This document shows, one piece after another, positions 20,971-30,940 of a stretch of DNA of 53,227 nucleotides. Under the pieces are notes generated by a model, which worked only from the letters and a program-made list of their open reading frames with translations, made no database searches and had not been told where the DNA came from. Position numbers and translations under genes: made by a program. How positions within the stretch are numbered: the stretch's first letter is position 1; each line of letters starts with the position of its first letter. This DNA is from Chara braunii (taxonomy: Eukaryota > Streptophyta > Charophyceae > Charales > Characeae): the NCBI GenBank assembly GCA_003427395.1, contig BFEA01000310.1, forward strand, positions 160,717 to 213,943, given 5' to 3'.

Positions 20971-22192
20971 TATTTGCATTTCAGCTGGAACGTCAGGTAC
21001 GTCGCCCTTCGGACATATTCGCATTCCATCTTTATTTTTATTTTTTATTTATTTTATTTTTTTTACATTCCATCTTTTCAATTGCCTGAATGTGAGCGTA
21101 ATTAACGCCAGATACCGGGAGGACAATCCGAACGCAGTCGCCTTCCCACCCACACCGATAAATCGGCGCTGGGATATCCGTTAAAATTGGAACGATACAG
21201 GACATCCGTAATCTGCGCAAGGATGACACGCATAAATCGAGAAATGGTCCAAATTAAATAAATAAATTAAAAAAAAATAAAACAAATCGGCGCTGTTTTT
21301 TGCTGGTTAGGGAAAATGGCGACGGCCTTGAGTGAGCATACCCTACTGACCGGGCCCAGGGAATTGAATAAACTTTTATTTAATTTAATTGAAGTAATTC
21401 AATTAACTTATGTCCTTCATCTAGGTCCATCTATGGCTTGGTCCTATCAACGTCGTTGACTTGGGCTAGGTCAACTGTGTGACACGGAAAAGACACATTC
21501 AGAAGAAACGAAGAACAAAAAAAGACAAATGAGGAAAGTGGAGATAAAAATAAGATTTTGATTTTAATCATCTGTTTCGTCATCTATTTTGTTCTGACCT
21601 TTTTTTTCCCTGTTTTTTTTAATAAAAGTACAAATGTTTCCGTAAATTCGACGAGCTGGGTGGTAGGAGACAAGAGACGGGATCGCGGCACGAGGGACGG
21701 CAGTTGCTGTCCAGGTTCGCTGTCTGTGTCGATCCCTCTCTGCACTGCAAATAATGGGCCTCGCTCCCCTACTCCCCAAATCAGCAAAATGAGAATGAAT
21801 TTTTCCTTAAAACATCAGAAGATACACGGCCATATTTTTTGCCTTTATGCATGTGGTGAATCGTTGAGCGAGGTCCAATGTGTGGTTCGTTTTAAAAGCA
21901 AAAACAAGTTCTTGCCGAGTGTAGGGCTTACGCATACCTGGATGGACCTCTCTGCTCGTTTCTGGACGTAATTTGCCGTCAGATACATCCAGGTTTGGTC
22001 GTTATTGTGGTGCAATGCATTTAGGCTAGTGCTAGCGTGACAGTATGCTCTTATATCTTATTTCTAGCCAAATGCGATCCAGTTCGCATCATCAAAGAAT
22101 GATGAAAGCAAACACCCTATTGCCCATAAGGTAGGGGCCCCCCCCAAAAAAAAAAGAAAAAAAAAAAAAAGAAAGTGTTCGGCACTTTTTGA
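20971..22192. other. Repeat-derived DNA without a gene
   Basis: Short T-rich and A-rich runs (about 21031-21063 and 21256-21284). A diverged copy of the 20.2-kb repeat lies at about 21800-21990, including GTAATTTGCCGTCAGATACATCCAGG near 21968-21992 in two parts. A C/A-rich junction precedes the SINE at 22130-22170. No ORF is convincing. Confidence 0.45.
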
Positions 22193-22205
22193 AACTCGAC
22201 TTTGA

Positions 22206-22392
22206 CCCAAGAGCCTAGCTCAGTGGGTACACCCATGAACCGTTGAAATACAGACCGACCTGTGTTCGAATCCAGATGATGGAACTTGATGAGTAAAACC
22301 AAATACTAATGAATTTGAATTGCCTCGGGCCGGTCAGCTCAATGATAATATCTCAAGGCCGTCGCCCTTTTTAAAAAAAAAAAAAAAAAAAG
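22206..22392 (+). mobile_element. tRNA-derived SINE, second full copy
   Basis: Same family as 5217-5384. The A box TAGCTCAGTGGGTA lies at 22216-22229 and the B box GTTCGAATCC at 22264-22273. The tail CTCAATGATAATATCTCAAG, then GCCGTCGCCC, leads into poly-A. It is flanked by AACTCGACTTTGA at 22193-22205 and 22393-22405. It is the first of three retroposed units at one target site. Confidence 0.88.
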
Positions 22393-22405
22393 AACTCGAC
22401 TTTGA

Positions 22406-22450
22406 TAATACATCAAGGCCATCGCCCTTTAAAAAAAAAAAAAAAAAAAA
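22406..22450 (+). mobile_element. SINE 3'-tail fragment with poly-A
   Basis: TAATACATCAAGGCCATCGC followed by poly-A matches only the last ~25 bases of the SINE. It sits between two copies of the target word (22393-22405 and 22450-22460), so it is a strongly truncated second insertion at the same site. Confidence 0.7.
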
Positions 22451-22456
22451 ACTCGA

Positions 22457-22669
22457 CTTTCTCGGCCTTTTGGCTAAGATCAAGTGTAGCATCTGTTCAG
22501 GTCGGTTTAATATCTGATCCGTGGTCCATCGGACCACACGATATTAAATTAATTTTTCTGGGCTTCGGAGGAGGGGTCGTACGGGTAAGCTTGCTTGCCC
22601 CACCCCTTCAGCATTGCCTCTGTATTGCACTGCATCAGAGTGCGGCGCACCCCTTCTCCCCTCCAGGTT

Positions 22670-22671
<2 letters not shown>
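22457..22671 (+). ncRNA. U2 snRNA retropseudogene with poly-A
   Basis: The U2 5' domain is recognisable: TCTCGGCCTTTTGGCTAAG, ATCAAGTGTAGCATCTGTTC, then GGTTTAATATCTGAT. The stem IIb-like perfect hairpin GTGGTCC-ATC-GGACCAC and the Sm-like AATTTTTCTGG follow. U2 pairs with the intron branch site in the spliceosome. Here the branch-pairing core GTAGTA reads GTAGCA. The 3' domain (about 22575-22671) is harder to match. A ~29-base poly-A follows, and the unit lies between copies of CTCGACTT (22452-22459 and 22707-22714). No snRNA promoter is expected upstream because a SINE tail abuts it. It is therefore a retroposed copy, not a working gene. A U2-headed SINE is an alternative. Confidence 0.85.
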
Positions 22672-22705
<34 letters not shown>

Positions 22706-22714
22706 GCTCGACTT

Positions 22715-23428
22715 GAAGATATTTTTGGTCGGGACCCGTTGGTCTTTTTGAAGTCAGAAGGGTCAGACTGTCAGTTGTTGACGGGTCAGACCGTAGTTTC
22801 CGGTCTGTGAGACTGTTTCATTGGAGTTTTCGAGGACGTTGTTTTTGCTGGTGTGCGTCTGTGGGTTTCGATCTGCTGTCGGTGGATAAATACGTGATAG
22901 AGTCTAAATAGCGAGTGACCGATTTTTTTACGATTACATTGCACTTATTCGTTTGCAGCTTCACTCTCTCGAACTAGGCCCTTTTCAGGAAGAATAAACT
23001 AGAGTTATAGTAGTATTCCTTACCGACAAGATCTCTGAGGATGGCAGGTGTGGCGACAAGCCGAAACCGGTCGGATCGCGCCACGGTTTGACGTACTCAT
23101 TCTGTGATTCAATCTTTTCTTGCAACAAGTTACGCTCGGGAGTTTCTTTTTTCAACTATTCTGCGTGGATTTTCTTCTTTTTCTTCTTCTTCTTCTTCTT
23201 CTTCTTCTTCTTCTTCTTCTTCTTCTCAGTCTTCTTCTTCTTCTTCTTCTTCTTCTTCTTCTTCTTTTTCTCTCCATCGTTCTTTCTTTCTTTTCTTTTC
23301 TTACTCTGCATTATGGCTACTGAAGTGGTGCAACTTGGCTAAGTTTGGTTGGTCATCTTTCGATCGTTGTCATCTACAACAAACTTCTTCACACGGAGTA
23401 ACCGGGATAGAGGTTACACTATCGCTGA
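22715..23428 (+). other. Region upstream of the zinc-knuckle gene, with (TTC)n
   Basis: It has a TATA-like GGATAAATACG near 22884 and a (TTC)n microsatellite at about 23171-23266 that fills the apparent 5' leader. Long Ser- and Phe-rich ORFs through the microsatellite are composition artefacts. No other feature is visible. Confidence 0.45.
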
Positions 23429-24907
23429 GTGGCTTCGCTTCTCAATTCTGGACCACCACCAGTCTCCTCAAGTATGTCTACTAACGTACCTATTGCTGCG
23501 CCGGGCTGCTACAATTGCGGACAGCCTGGGCATTTTGCCAGGTTTTGCCATTTGCGGCCTCGGAGTCAAGTGTCTAATCCGAATTCAGCTTTGGTTCCAG
23601 TTCAGACGCTGTTACTTAACGTCCCAGGACATGGTGTAGGTATGAATGCTTGTTCCGGTCAGTATACGAGGGGTGGCGGATGGAATCACACCAATCAGCG
23701 ACTATGTAGCTTGGAAGATCAAGTTTCGAAGATGAAAGTGAGGCATGATGCAGAAGAGGAGCGGGAGCGCACAAAAAAAGAGGAGGATGAAGGCAAGAAG
23801 AAAGAAGAGGAAGAAGAAAAACGGAGGATGGAAGATAGCAAGGAGAGAGATGATTTTCACGCGGAAGAAATGAATGCAAGGTTCGACAAAGTGTGTGAGG
23901 TGTTGGAGACGAAGACCAGTAAGGATAGTAGTGGAGAAATCGAGAAATTAAAAGCGGAGGTTGAGAAGCTTCGAAGAATGAAGACAAGCACGGCGCACGC
24001 TGCCACGCTTCCTTCCTGTAGCGGTGCTACGTCTGCCGAAGATGACACTGCACGACGGTTAAGGGAATTGGAGGATTTCAAAAGGAAGTCACAGGAAGAT
24101 GCTCACCGGAGAGTTTCTGCACTTAAGGATGAAATGGCAGTATTAAGACGTCTTCACGAGCATGCGACGACCAACGAAGCGGCTACCTGGAAACAAGAGG
24201 CTTTGAGCCCTGGCAATAAAAGGGGTTGTGTCGCTATTGAAGAATCGCCAAGCGTGCATGCCCGTGTTAGACCAAGGTGCACTCCGACAAAAACTCCGGC
24301 GGCGACTGTGGGACGCAACCTGGAAGAGAACACGATGGCTGATGCTCACAGGAAATAAGTTCAGTTTCTAAAAGAACTACGCAGCAGAGGATTGAATGGG
24401 AGGAGGATAGCTGAGCAAGAAGTTGAGCGACTAAAGGAAGGGAAACAAGCAGCGGAACAAGAGATTGAAAGGTTGAAAGAGGAGCTTGTGAAGTCTAGGA
24501 GCATGGGCACAAACCTGAAGAATAGACTTGATGAAGCAGCCAACAATTTGGCACGGCGTGCAGAGAAAGGGAAGCAGCCTGCCTCCACAAGCAAGCAAAC
24601 TTCACGGGCCAACGACAAGGAAGGTTTTATGGTTGATGCTAGGCGAACACTGAGAGGACTGAAGAAAGATGATATTAAGGCAATCTGTGACAAGGAAGGT
24701 GTAGCCTATACCACTTTGGAGCGCACCAAGGAGGAGATCTTTCAACAACGTACGACGAAGGCATTTGGATCCACTTCAAAGCAGGCGACTACTGAAGTTA
24801 TTTCTGAAGGGACTGAGAAGACAGCGCAGATGTCGCGAACGCAGGTAATCAGGATGTTAACTCTTAGTAACTTTCCCGACCGTAACTTACCTGTGGGATC
24901 TTGCTAA
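23429..24907 (+). pseudogene. Zinc-knuckle / coiled-coil protein (gag-like), one in-frame stop
   Basis: Frame 2 is open from ATG 23429 to TAA 24356-24358 and continues open in the same frame to TAA 24905-24907. A canonical CCHC zinc knuckle, CYNCGQPGHFARFC, lies at 23507-23548. After it comes a long highly charged K/E/R-rich coiled coil (about 23720-24170), then a Ser/Thr/Pro section. After the stop come further heptad-rich helix (about 24392-24560) and a segment near 24640-24740 containing LRGLKKDDIKAICDKEGV, which resembles a SAP-type DNA-binding motif. A splice-donor-like CAG/GTAATC lies at 24843, so the last residues may be intronic. The family is not certain: likely the nucleic-acid-binding protein of a retroelement. 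Confidence 0.65.
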
Positions 24908-24924
24908 GCGTTGTAGAAAGATTC

Positions 24925-25034
24925 GGTCTCCTTCTGTTGATTCTCTTCGATGCAGATCGTTAAATGTCCTCTTTTGTTTGGTCTCCTTCTGTTGATTCTC
25001 TTCGATGCAGATCGTTAAATGTCCTCTTTTGTTT
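24925..25034 (+). repeat. 55-bp tandem duplication with splice-acceptor-like end
   Basis: Two near-identical units start at 24925 and 24980. Each contains CTCTTCGATGCAG, which resembles a 3' splice site. It duplicates a possible intron acceptor downstream of the zinc-knuckle ORF. Confidence 0.8.
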
Positions 25035-25402
25035 GGTTGTTCTGTTCTATTGTTAACCCTGCTTTGGTTCGTCGGTCTTGTCTTGCGAATTTGGGACTGG
25101 ACAGTTGAGGATGACGAAGGCATGGCTAAGGGAAGGAATTACGATTACCTTCTCTTCAATTGTCTCTTTTATGAAAAAATCTCTTGTATTCAAAGCATCG
25201 CTAGCAGGCTTTCTCCGTCAACCTTCTTCTCGATCAGAGTTGAAATCGTGGAGTTTTCATCAGATTGTTTATGCATTAACTGTCATTCGCTCCTTTTCTG
25301 AAAAACGAACACGTTTTCGATTAAGGTCTATACTTTCAGACTGTGCGATTCGTCTATTTAATGTGTATTTGAGGTAGAGGTTGATTGTTCGAGTAATTTA
25401 CG

Positions 25403-25909
25403 ATGAGCGAATTAATAAGGCTAGGACACGGAATGTGTATTAGCACCATTAGGTCGTTGAGAATCTCTGGGGCATGGAAAGATCTATTGATTCGGCGAAT
25501 TCGCATTGTCTCGTGTCGTAATAAAACTGTGGGTGATCTGTTTCACAATTTTCGGAAGGAAGCTAGGAGGTCTTCTGTGGACTGTGAGTGTCGTTATAGC
25601 GATGAAGTTTTCCCACGTCGGGATGGGCATGTGGCCTTTCGGATCAGTGAATTTAATTCTTTCCCCGCTATTATGTCCAATTTTCATAATATTGTTAACC
25701 CCTGTAATTTTTTTTTCTCTTCTATTACAGCGTTACGAAGGCAGATCTTGGAAGCTTTTCGGTCTCTTTCATTTCTCCTTCCTGTATCTTCCACAGCTCT
25801 TCCGGATTATGAAGTCGCAAATTGCTTTAATCTTCTTGCTTCTTGCCCTTCTTTTCCTTCGTCTTCTCTCTCTCCTGACCTATGTGTTGAATATGTGTCG
25901 AAGACTTGA
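25403..25909 (+). pseudogene. Unrecognised coding fragment downstream of the zinc-knuckle gene
   Basis: A frame-2 ORF whose middle (about 25496-25650: CRNKTVGDLFHNFRKEARR, then C-E-C-R and FPRRDGHVAFRISEF) looks like conserved protein. The two ends look like non-coding translation. A strong 3' splice-site-like tract (TTTTTTTTCTCTTCTATTACAG) ends at about 25731 inside it, so exon structure is possible. It lies in the same frame and on the same strand as the gene at 23429 and may be a later exon of the same element. I cannot name a function. Confidence 0.35.
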
Positions 25910-26033
25910 AGTATTTTCCCAAAGACGGCGTTACACACACACACACACAACCCAAAAAAGAAGAAAAGAAAAAGAAAAGAAGAAAAAAAAACGTTAGGCG
26001 TAGTCTTCACCCCCGATGGCTGTCCATTCGCCT

Positions 26034-28106
26034 CTTTTTTTTTTTTTTTTTTTTTCCAACTAGGAACCGGGCCCAGCCTCCCATAACGAGTGCGTTCAGA
26101 AAACTCATCAGAAAGTTTCATACAAATGAGACTAGGAACTGCTAGGAAATCTAATTGGCCAAAATTTTAGAACATTCGACAAGCTTTAGAAAAATATAAG
26201 GGTTAGGGGGACAAGACTAAAACTGCCTACTATCCTAAATTCCCCCTTTCAACAGATGGGGCGTCAGTCCAGGCTTTCAGTCCACGTACCAGAGCTCACT
26301 TGATCTCATACTCCCCTTCTACTAGGGTGACAGGGCACCACCATTCTCCCCAGTACCGATCAACCTAGCTCTGACGGACAGGAAATGCCTTCCTCCCTCG
26401 ACAAATCCCTTAGTGGCAAGCCCCTAAACAGGTTACAGGGTCAATACCCCGGCGCCAACTTCGTCGGACGATCTGGTTATGCCTTCCACCCTCGACATAA
26501 AATCACAGGCCTCAAGCTCCCCCGGGCCAGACTGTGTCGTCCCAGCATCGTCCTTCTACCTACTTACCCTAACAAACAACCTTTTCCTGTTGAAAATCCC
26601 CTTTCTACCATCCTTCCTTCAATTCTAGCTTCCCCCCTTTCGGCTCACTGTGTAGCCATGGAAGTCACTCCTTCCCCCAAAAAACAAAACCTAACACCCT
26701 GCTATAAGCAGCTACCCCCTTTGCCTCCTCTCCCCACCCGCCAGTACTGATCCGCCCTAAATCAGCCTGGCTAAGAGAAAACAATCCCCCAATACCGCCT
26801 CCCCCTTCCAAGAATAACACCTCCCACCTTGTGAAACCCTCACGGGGGGAGGCTCCAACCCTCAAGGAAGACCCCACTGATATACACAGCAAGCCACAAT
26901 TTGCCCCTCAAGATCAGCAAATTGAGATTAACAAAATTTGCCACACGGGATGTAGGTTAGCAACCATGGTTTTTTATTTTTGAAAAATATTTCAGAAGCT
27001 CAAAAACGAATTTGTATCAGAAATCAAGAAAACAATACTGACCATAAGATCCAATGATAAGGAGAACTACTAAAAGGCGAAATTTACGAAAAATTATACG
27101 AAATTCAGGTTTAGATATCCATAAAGGATTTTCGAATCAGATTCTCAAACCGTGGTTTGAGAAACGTTTAGCAAAAATATATGGCACAAAGTGTTTAAGA
27201 AATTATTTTCGAGAAACTATATTATCAGATGAACCCACCAACAGAAACCAACAGAAAACACTGAATCAGATCGTCATCTTGAAAAGAATATTAAGAATTG
27301 AAACATAGAGAAGACAACTGAGTGATACACCTACAACAATCAAATCAGAAATTCGAAATAGAGAAGACAAAATTTGAAAAACCTAATTAGTTCATCATTA
27401 TTTGGTGAACATCAAGAATTACGACGCACAAACTTAGGAATCAATTCAAAAAACTAATTAGATCATCATCGTTGGTAAACATCAGCTACGCAAATCAAAA
27501 CATATGATCAGCGAGAGGGATTATCCAAAGAAAAACCAAGCTCATCCTCAAGATGCAATCAACAAGGCGAAAGAAAAAAAAACTCGACCACAGCGCCCTC
27601 GCACTCCAGATGCCCTCGTGACGAAAAAAGCAGTTGCCGCCGATACCGCTTGGCCCTTCTTCAAAAACCTCAGACCCGATGTCGCCTCCAATCCTCCTCC
27701 CACTCCACGTGAGGACGCGCTCCTCCCTTTCAGCCTGCATCACCCAACCATCCGCCACAAAACTACGCAGGCAGAGAAGCAAAGGCAACCAATATGCCGA
27801 GAATCTCATGAAGACCCGCCCCCTTTCAAAGGCAGGATTCCCTTCATCCACTTTTCTGGCCTGCAGCATCACTAGGTGAAGCGTGAAGCCGGAGATGGTA
27901 CCACCTGTGCTTTCAAAAGGCAGGCCACACCAAGTCGCGCCACATCATCACTACCCTCCTGCTGTCAAGTCTCGCGCCCACAACCCCCACCCGCTCACCG
28001 CGTCGCCAGACTCTCCGTTAGCTCCTGCGTCGCACCGCGTTCGCTCCGACGGTGCTCCAGCGGGGGCGCAGCGCTCCCGGTCGTGTTGCGCCCCCCGAAT
28101 CCCACG
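26034..28106 (-). mobile_element. Non-autonomous retroposon or retrocopy, minus strand, 16-bp TSD
   Basis: GGCTGTCCATTCGCCT occurs at 26018-26033 and at 28107-28122. Immediately inside the left copy is a T-run (about 26035-26055), the poly-A of a minus-strand insertion. Just inside the tail is GGAACCGGGCCCAGC (26063-26077), the complement of the LINE 3' hairpin. The text around it is close to 18131-18155. The 5' part (about 27870-28106) is GC-rich and the middle (about 26950-27480) AT-rich. I see no reverse transcriptase and no long convincing ORF on either strand. It is either a deletion derivative sharing LINE 3' sequence or a retrocopied transcript that acquired it. Confidence 0.7.
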
Positions 28107-28213
28107 GGCTGTCCATTCGCCTTATCATTCACATGGCCATCGATTTTATCGCCACGTGCTACGTGCTAGAAAATTCGTAGAAATGAAAACTGGACACTTC
28201 ATAGCAGCGAGGA

Positions 28214-28345
28214 CTAGGACAAACGAGAGAGGAGAAAGAAGTTGTACCTGAAGCCGACATGCCTACAGCGACTTATCTTCTAGGACAAACGAAAGAGGAG
28301 AAAGAAGTTGTACCTGAAGCCGAGATGCCTACAGCGACACATCTT
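28214..28345 (+). repeat. 66-bp tandem duplication
   Basis: Two copies start CTAGGACAAACGA at 28214 and 28280 and share GAGAAAGAAGTTGTACCTG, then AAGCCGA and TGCCTACAGCGAC. They differ at a few bases. No associated gene is evident. Confidence 0.85.
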
Positions 28346-28730
28346 CTCTTTCCCACCGCTCTCCTTCTCTAAGTTATCCCTCTCCTTCTCCTTCTCCCTC
28401 TCGTTCTCCTCCTCCTTCTCCTCCTCCTCCTTGCCGATGACAAGGTCCGACTGATCAAACTTGTTCTCACACCCTGTTGCCACGAGCTTGCCGTAGGCGG
28501 CTCGTCTCTTCTTGCGTCCTAAATTTTGCCCATAGACGCGAATCGTCTGCTGACTCAGTGTTGAGGCATCTTTTCTGTTGGAATTACGGGGTCAAGCCTT
28601 TTTTTTTTCCCCTTTTTTTTTTTCTTGGGGGGGGGGGGGGGAAGGGGGCGGGAAACAAGCCCATAATTGTCTAATGCGCTGGAAACCGATCTCGGGTACA
28701 TCGACCAAAGAGTTCCGACTTTGTCTTCTG
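28346..28730. other. No recognisable gene
   Basis: A pyrimidine-rich CTCCTTCTC run near 28358-28433 and G/T homopolymers near 28597-28643. Small ORFs here are low-complexity. Confidence 0.4.
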
Positions 28731-28870
28731 CTTTTTTTTTTTTTTTTTTTCTGGAAAGGGCATCAGCCTTGAGATATCATCATACAGTGAACCGGCGCCA
28801 CGACATTTAGCATATTATCTCGTTGCATTCGTGTAGATTCATCAGATTCGAACTTGGGTGTGCAATTCAG
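28731..28870 (-). mobile_element. tRNA-derived SINE, truncated minus-strand copy
   Basis: A T-run at 28731-28751 (poly-A of the minus strand) is followed by GGGCATCAGCCTTGAGATAT and CATCATACAGTGAACCGGCG. These are the complement of the SINE tail (GCCGGTTAGCTCAATGATAA, TATCTCAAGGC). Further on, CATCAGATTCGAACTTGGG complements the B-box region. No A box is visible, so the copy is 5'-truncated or diverged there. Confidence 0.6.
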
Positions 28871-29154
28871 TGTATTCAACTGTAATTTCATCTAGATTCA
28901 TTCTGTTTTGTTAGGGTTTTTTTTTTTTTTTTTTTTTTTTTTNTTAGACCACTAATACCTTTGCCGCTTGGGAAAATAGCGAGCCTCGGGTAGGCGTCCG
29001 ACCTTTTCAGAGGCCGAAACGAAATGACGGCCGCCTATCAGATTTATCAACGGAGTTTGGGAAAACTGCCAGTTTTTTATTTTCCCACCGGGGAAAGGTA
29101 CTAGTGGTTTAGGGAATTTATTCCCAGAGTCTACGTCCCAGACCGAGGGCCAGG
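28871..29154. other. T-tract and unassigned sequence
   Basis: A ~27-base T-run with an internal N at 28917-28945, then sequence without an ORF I can assign. The T-run may be the tail of another minus-strand retroposon whose body I cannot recognise. Confidence 0.4.
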
Positions 29155-29300
29155 TCCCACTAGCAGCATTGAGTTTCCTCAACGCCTGAATCTGGACGCG
29201 TTCGTCGAGATGTGCGGTTGAGAAAACTCAACGCGATTTCTGCACATATCCACAAACACGTCCACATTGAGGCGTTGAGGAAACTCAACGCCGGCCCCGG
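29155..29300. repeat. GAAA-loop hairpin repeat, locus 2 (three hairpins)
   Basis: Variants of CGTTGAGGAAACTCAACG occur near 29168-29187 (inverted), 29216-29234 (CGGTTGAGAAAACTCAACG) and 29272-29291 (direct). With the adjacent GGTCCCACTAGCAGC this is the reverse complement of the repeat at 5583-5700. Confidence 0.65.
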
Positions 29301-30088
29301 GTGCCAGCGACCGGTTTTTGGCTTGTCTTTGAACCCTGGTCCGTGCGAGGGGTACTTTTTCCTTAGGGCTGGACCCCACTGGAAAAACCTTGGAAAAGCG
29401 CTTTATTTTGGAAATCGTGGAAAGGGCACTTGGAAGATTCCGCGGATGAAACGACGGGACCCCACCAAAGAGGCTGGAAAAGGCCTGGAAAAGCGATTTC
29501 TTCCAGACTTATCCAAGCTCGTGCCGTCATTGTGGACCCGCGAAGTCCGTTGGGGTGGTATGGGCGCCCACAATATCCGACTCAGGAGGTGTGGGTGGCG
29601 GCGTGTAGCCGTTGGAACGTAAGGTGCCCCATACTGGACACTCCATGGACCCGGGTTGTGCAAGGAATTTTTCCAGACTTTTTCAGCCCGCCCCCCCTAC
29701 CCAGTCCGTTTGCCACAAAATAGTGCCGTCGACTACGGAAAATGACACATTTCGGACCGAAACCACATGTGGAAACGTCAAAGTGTCATCTTCCAGGAAC
29801 ACTTTTCCAGATTGTGGGGTCCCGGGAAGCGGAAAACGCAACAAAAAAAACACTTTCCAGGAACCCGATTTCTTCCAATGGGGTCCGCGTCGCCCGTTTT
29901 CCAAGATTATGGTCTGTGGGGTCCAGCCCTTAGTTTGCTCGCTCAGACACGCTGTTTACAATCGGCCCGTTCTTAGGGCCTGTTTCTTTCTGCTGAGTTC
30001 GAACTGTGGTCCTTTTTTTTTTTTTTTTTTTTTTCTCATTCATTTATAGTCCGAAACATACTCAAAAAATCTAATAGTTTCTCGGGAA
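29301..30088. other. No recognisable gene
   Basis: Repeated TGGAAAAG/CTTTTCCA words (about 29381-29490 and 29795-29890) suggest decayed inverted or tandem repeats. A short inverted pair AATGACACATTT / AAAGTGTCAT lies near 29740-29792. A T-run lies at 30013-30034. No coding sequence is recognised. Confidence 0.4.
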
Positions 30089-30130
30089 TATATATATATA
30101 TATATATATACATCTATATATATATATAGA

Positions 30131-30796
30131 TGATAACTGAGGCCGGGAACCTCACATTTCTACCTCAAAGTATCTGACAGCATCAGCCATCTTAGCTTAC
30201 GGCCGCGGCCTAACCAAGGACTATCCTAATGAAACCATCTTCGTCAAATGAATCGAATGACTATTCAATCCCTTATATTCTCTATAAACTCCAACTTTCC
30301 CTAGTTGGAACTGTGGTCTTCAACCAAAAAAAAAAACAAAAAAAAAAACAACCTGTGGTCCTCAAAAATTTCTGAGCTACAAGATGTTCAATGGGAAACT
30401 GGACCCGGTTTCCAGCAAGTGAAGCTCCCCACCAATAGATGGAGCAACCCGACAGGTAAACCCTCAATCCTGGTGGTTCTTTCAACACGGTCAAGATAAA
30501 GGCCTTATGAAAGGGGAAAAAAAAAAGAGAAAAAAAAAAAAGAAGGAACTGTGGTCTTGATAATGGTGGTGATACTGGTTGTACTTGGTTATGTTCATAA
30601 TAAAGCTGAGGCCGAATAGATAGCTGTTTTGAGGTAGTTAGGGTCTAAGTGTGGCCATTTCATAGGCCCCATTGGCTTTCGTTTGTTAAGTTTTCGAACT
30701 GGTGTACTTGGTATTAAGTTTTCTGTAGGGGATCTTTTTTCGATCTCGAACCGGTACCCTCGGTGTTTGCATACTGTGATATCAGACCTAATAAGC
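30131..30796 (+). repeat. Left ~0.65-kb direct repeat flanking the TIR/satellite element
   Basis: It starts TGATAACTGAGGCCGGG and ends CAGACCTAATAAGC. A second copy lies at 32126-32752. Both include the LINE 3'-end fragment, GGTTATGTTCATAATAAAGC and GTGTTTGCATACTGTGATAT. The left copy carries an extra A-rich insertion at about 30322-30350. An (AT)n run precedes it (30089-30130). Confidence 0.88.
30300..30556 (+). mobile_element. LINE 3'-end fragment in the left direct repeat
   Basis: The hairpin ACTGGACCCGGTTTCCAGC lies at 30398-30416, followed by GCTCCCCACCAATAGATGG and an A-rich tail (about 30517-30541). It is flanked by GGAACTGTGGTCTT (about 30305-30318 and 30545-30558), a target-site duplication. 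A copy of the same fragment in the right direct repeat shows that it inserted before the duplication. Confidence 0.75.
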
Positions 30797-30940
30797 GGCC
30801 GCTGTGCGGGCGGTGCGGGCAGTGCCCGCATGTAAAAGAGCAGAGAGGCTGTTGCGGTGCGGGCGGTGCGGGCAATGGCGCATGAATGTTTTGAAAATCA
30901 AAACATTCATGCTGCTTGAATAAAAAAAAATATATATATA

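Noticed and set aside
23088-23342. Ser-, Phe- or Leu-rich ORFs over the (TTC)n tract
   Set aside because: Trinucleotide repeat translation in all frames, with no conserved text either side.
25923-25950. Telomere or CRISPR-like arrays
   Set aside because: No TTTAGGG-type arrays and no regularly spaced repeat-spacer pattern anywhere; this site is a plain (CA)n run.
26385-26750. 121-residue plus-strand ORF starting MPSSLDKSL
   Set aside because: It lies antisense within the minus-strand retroposon, has no recognisable domain and a composition typical of stop-poor C-rich DNA.
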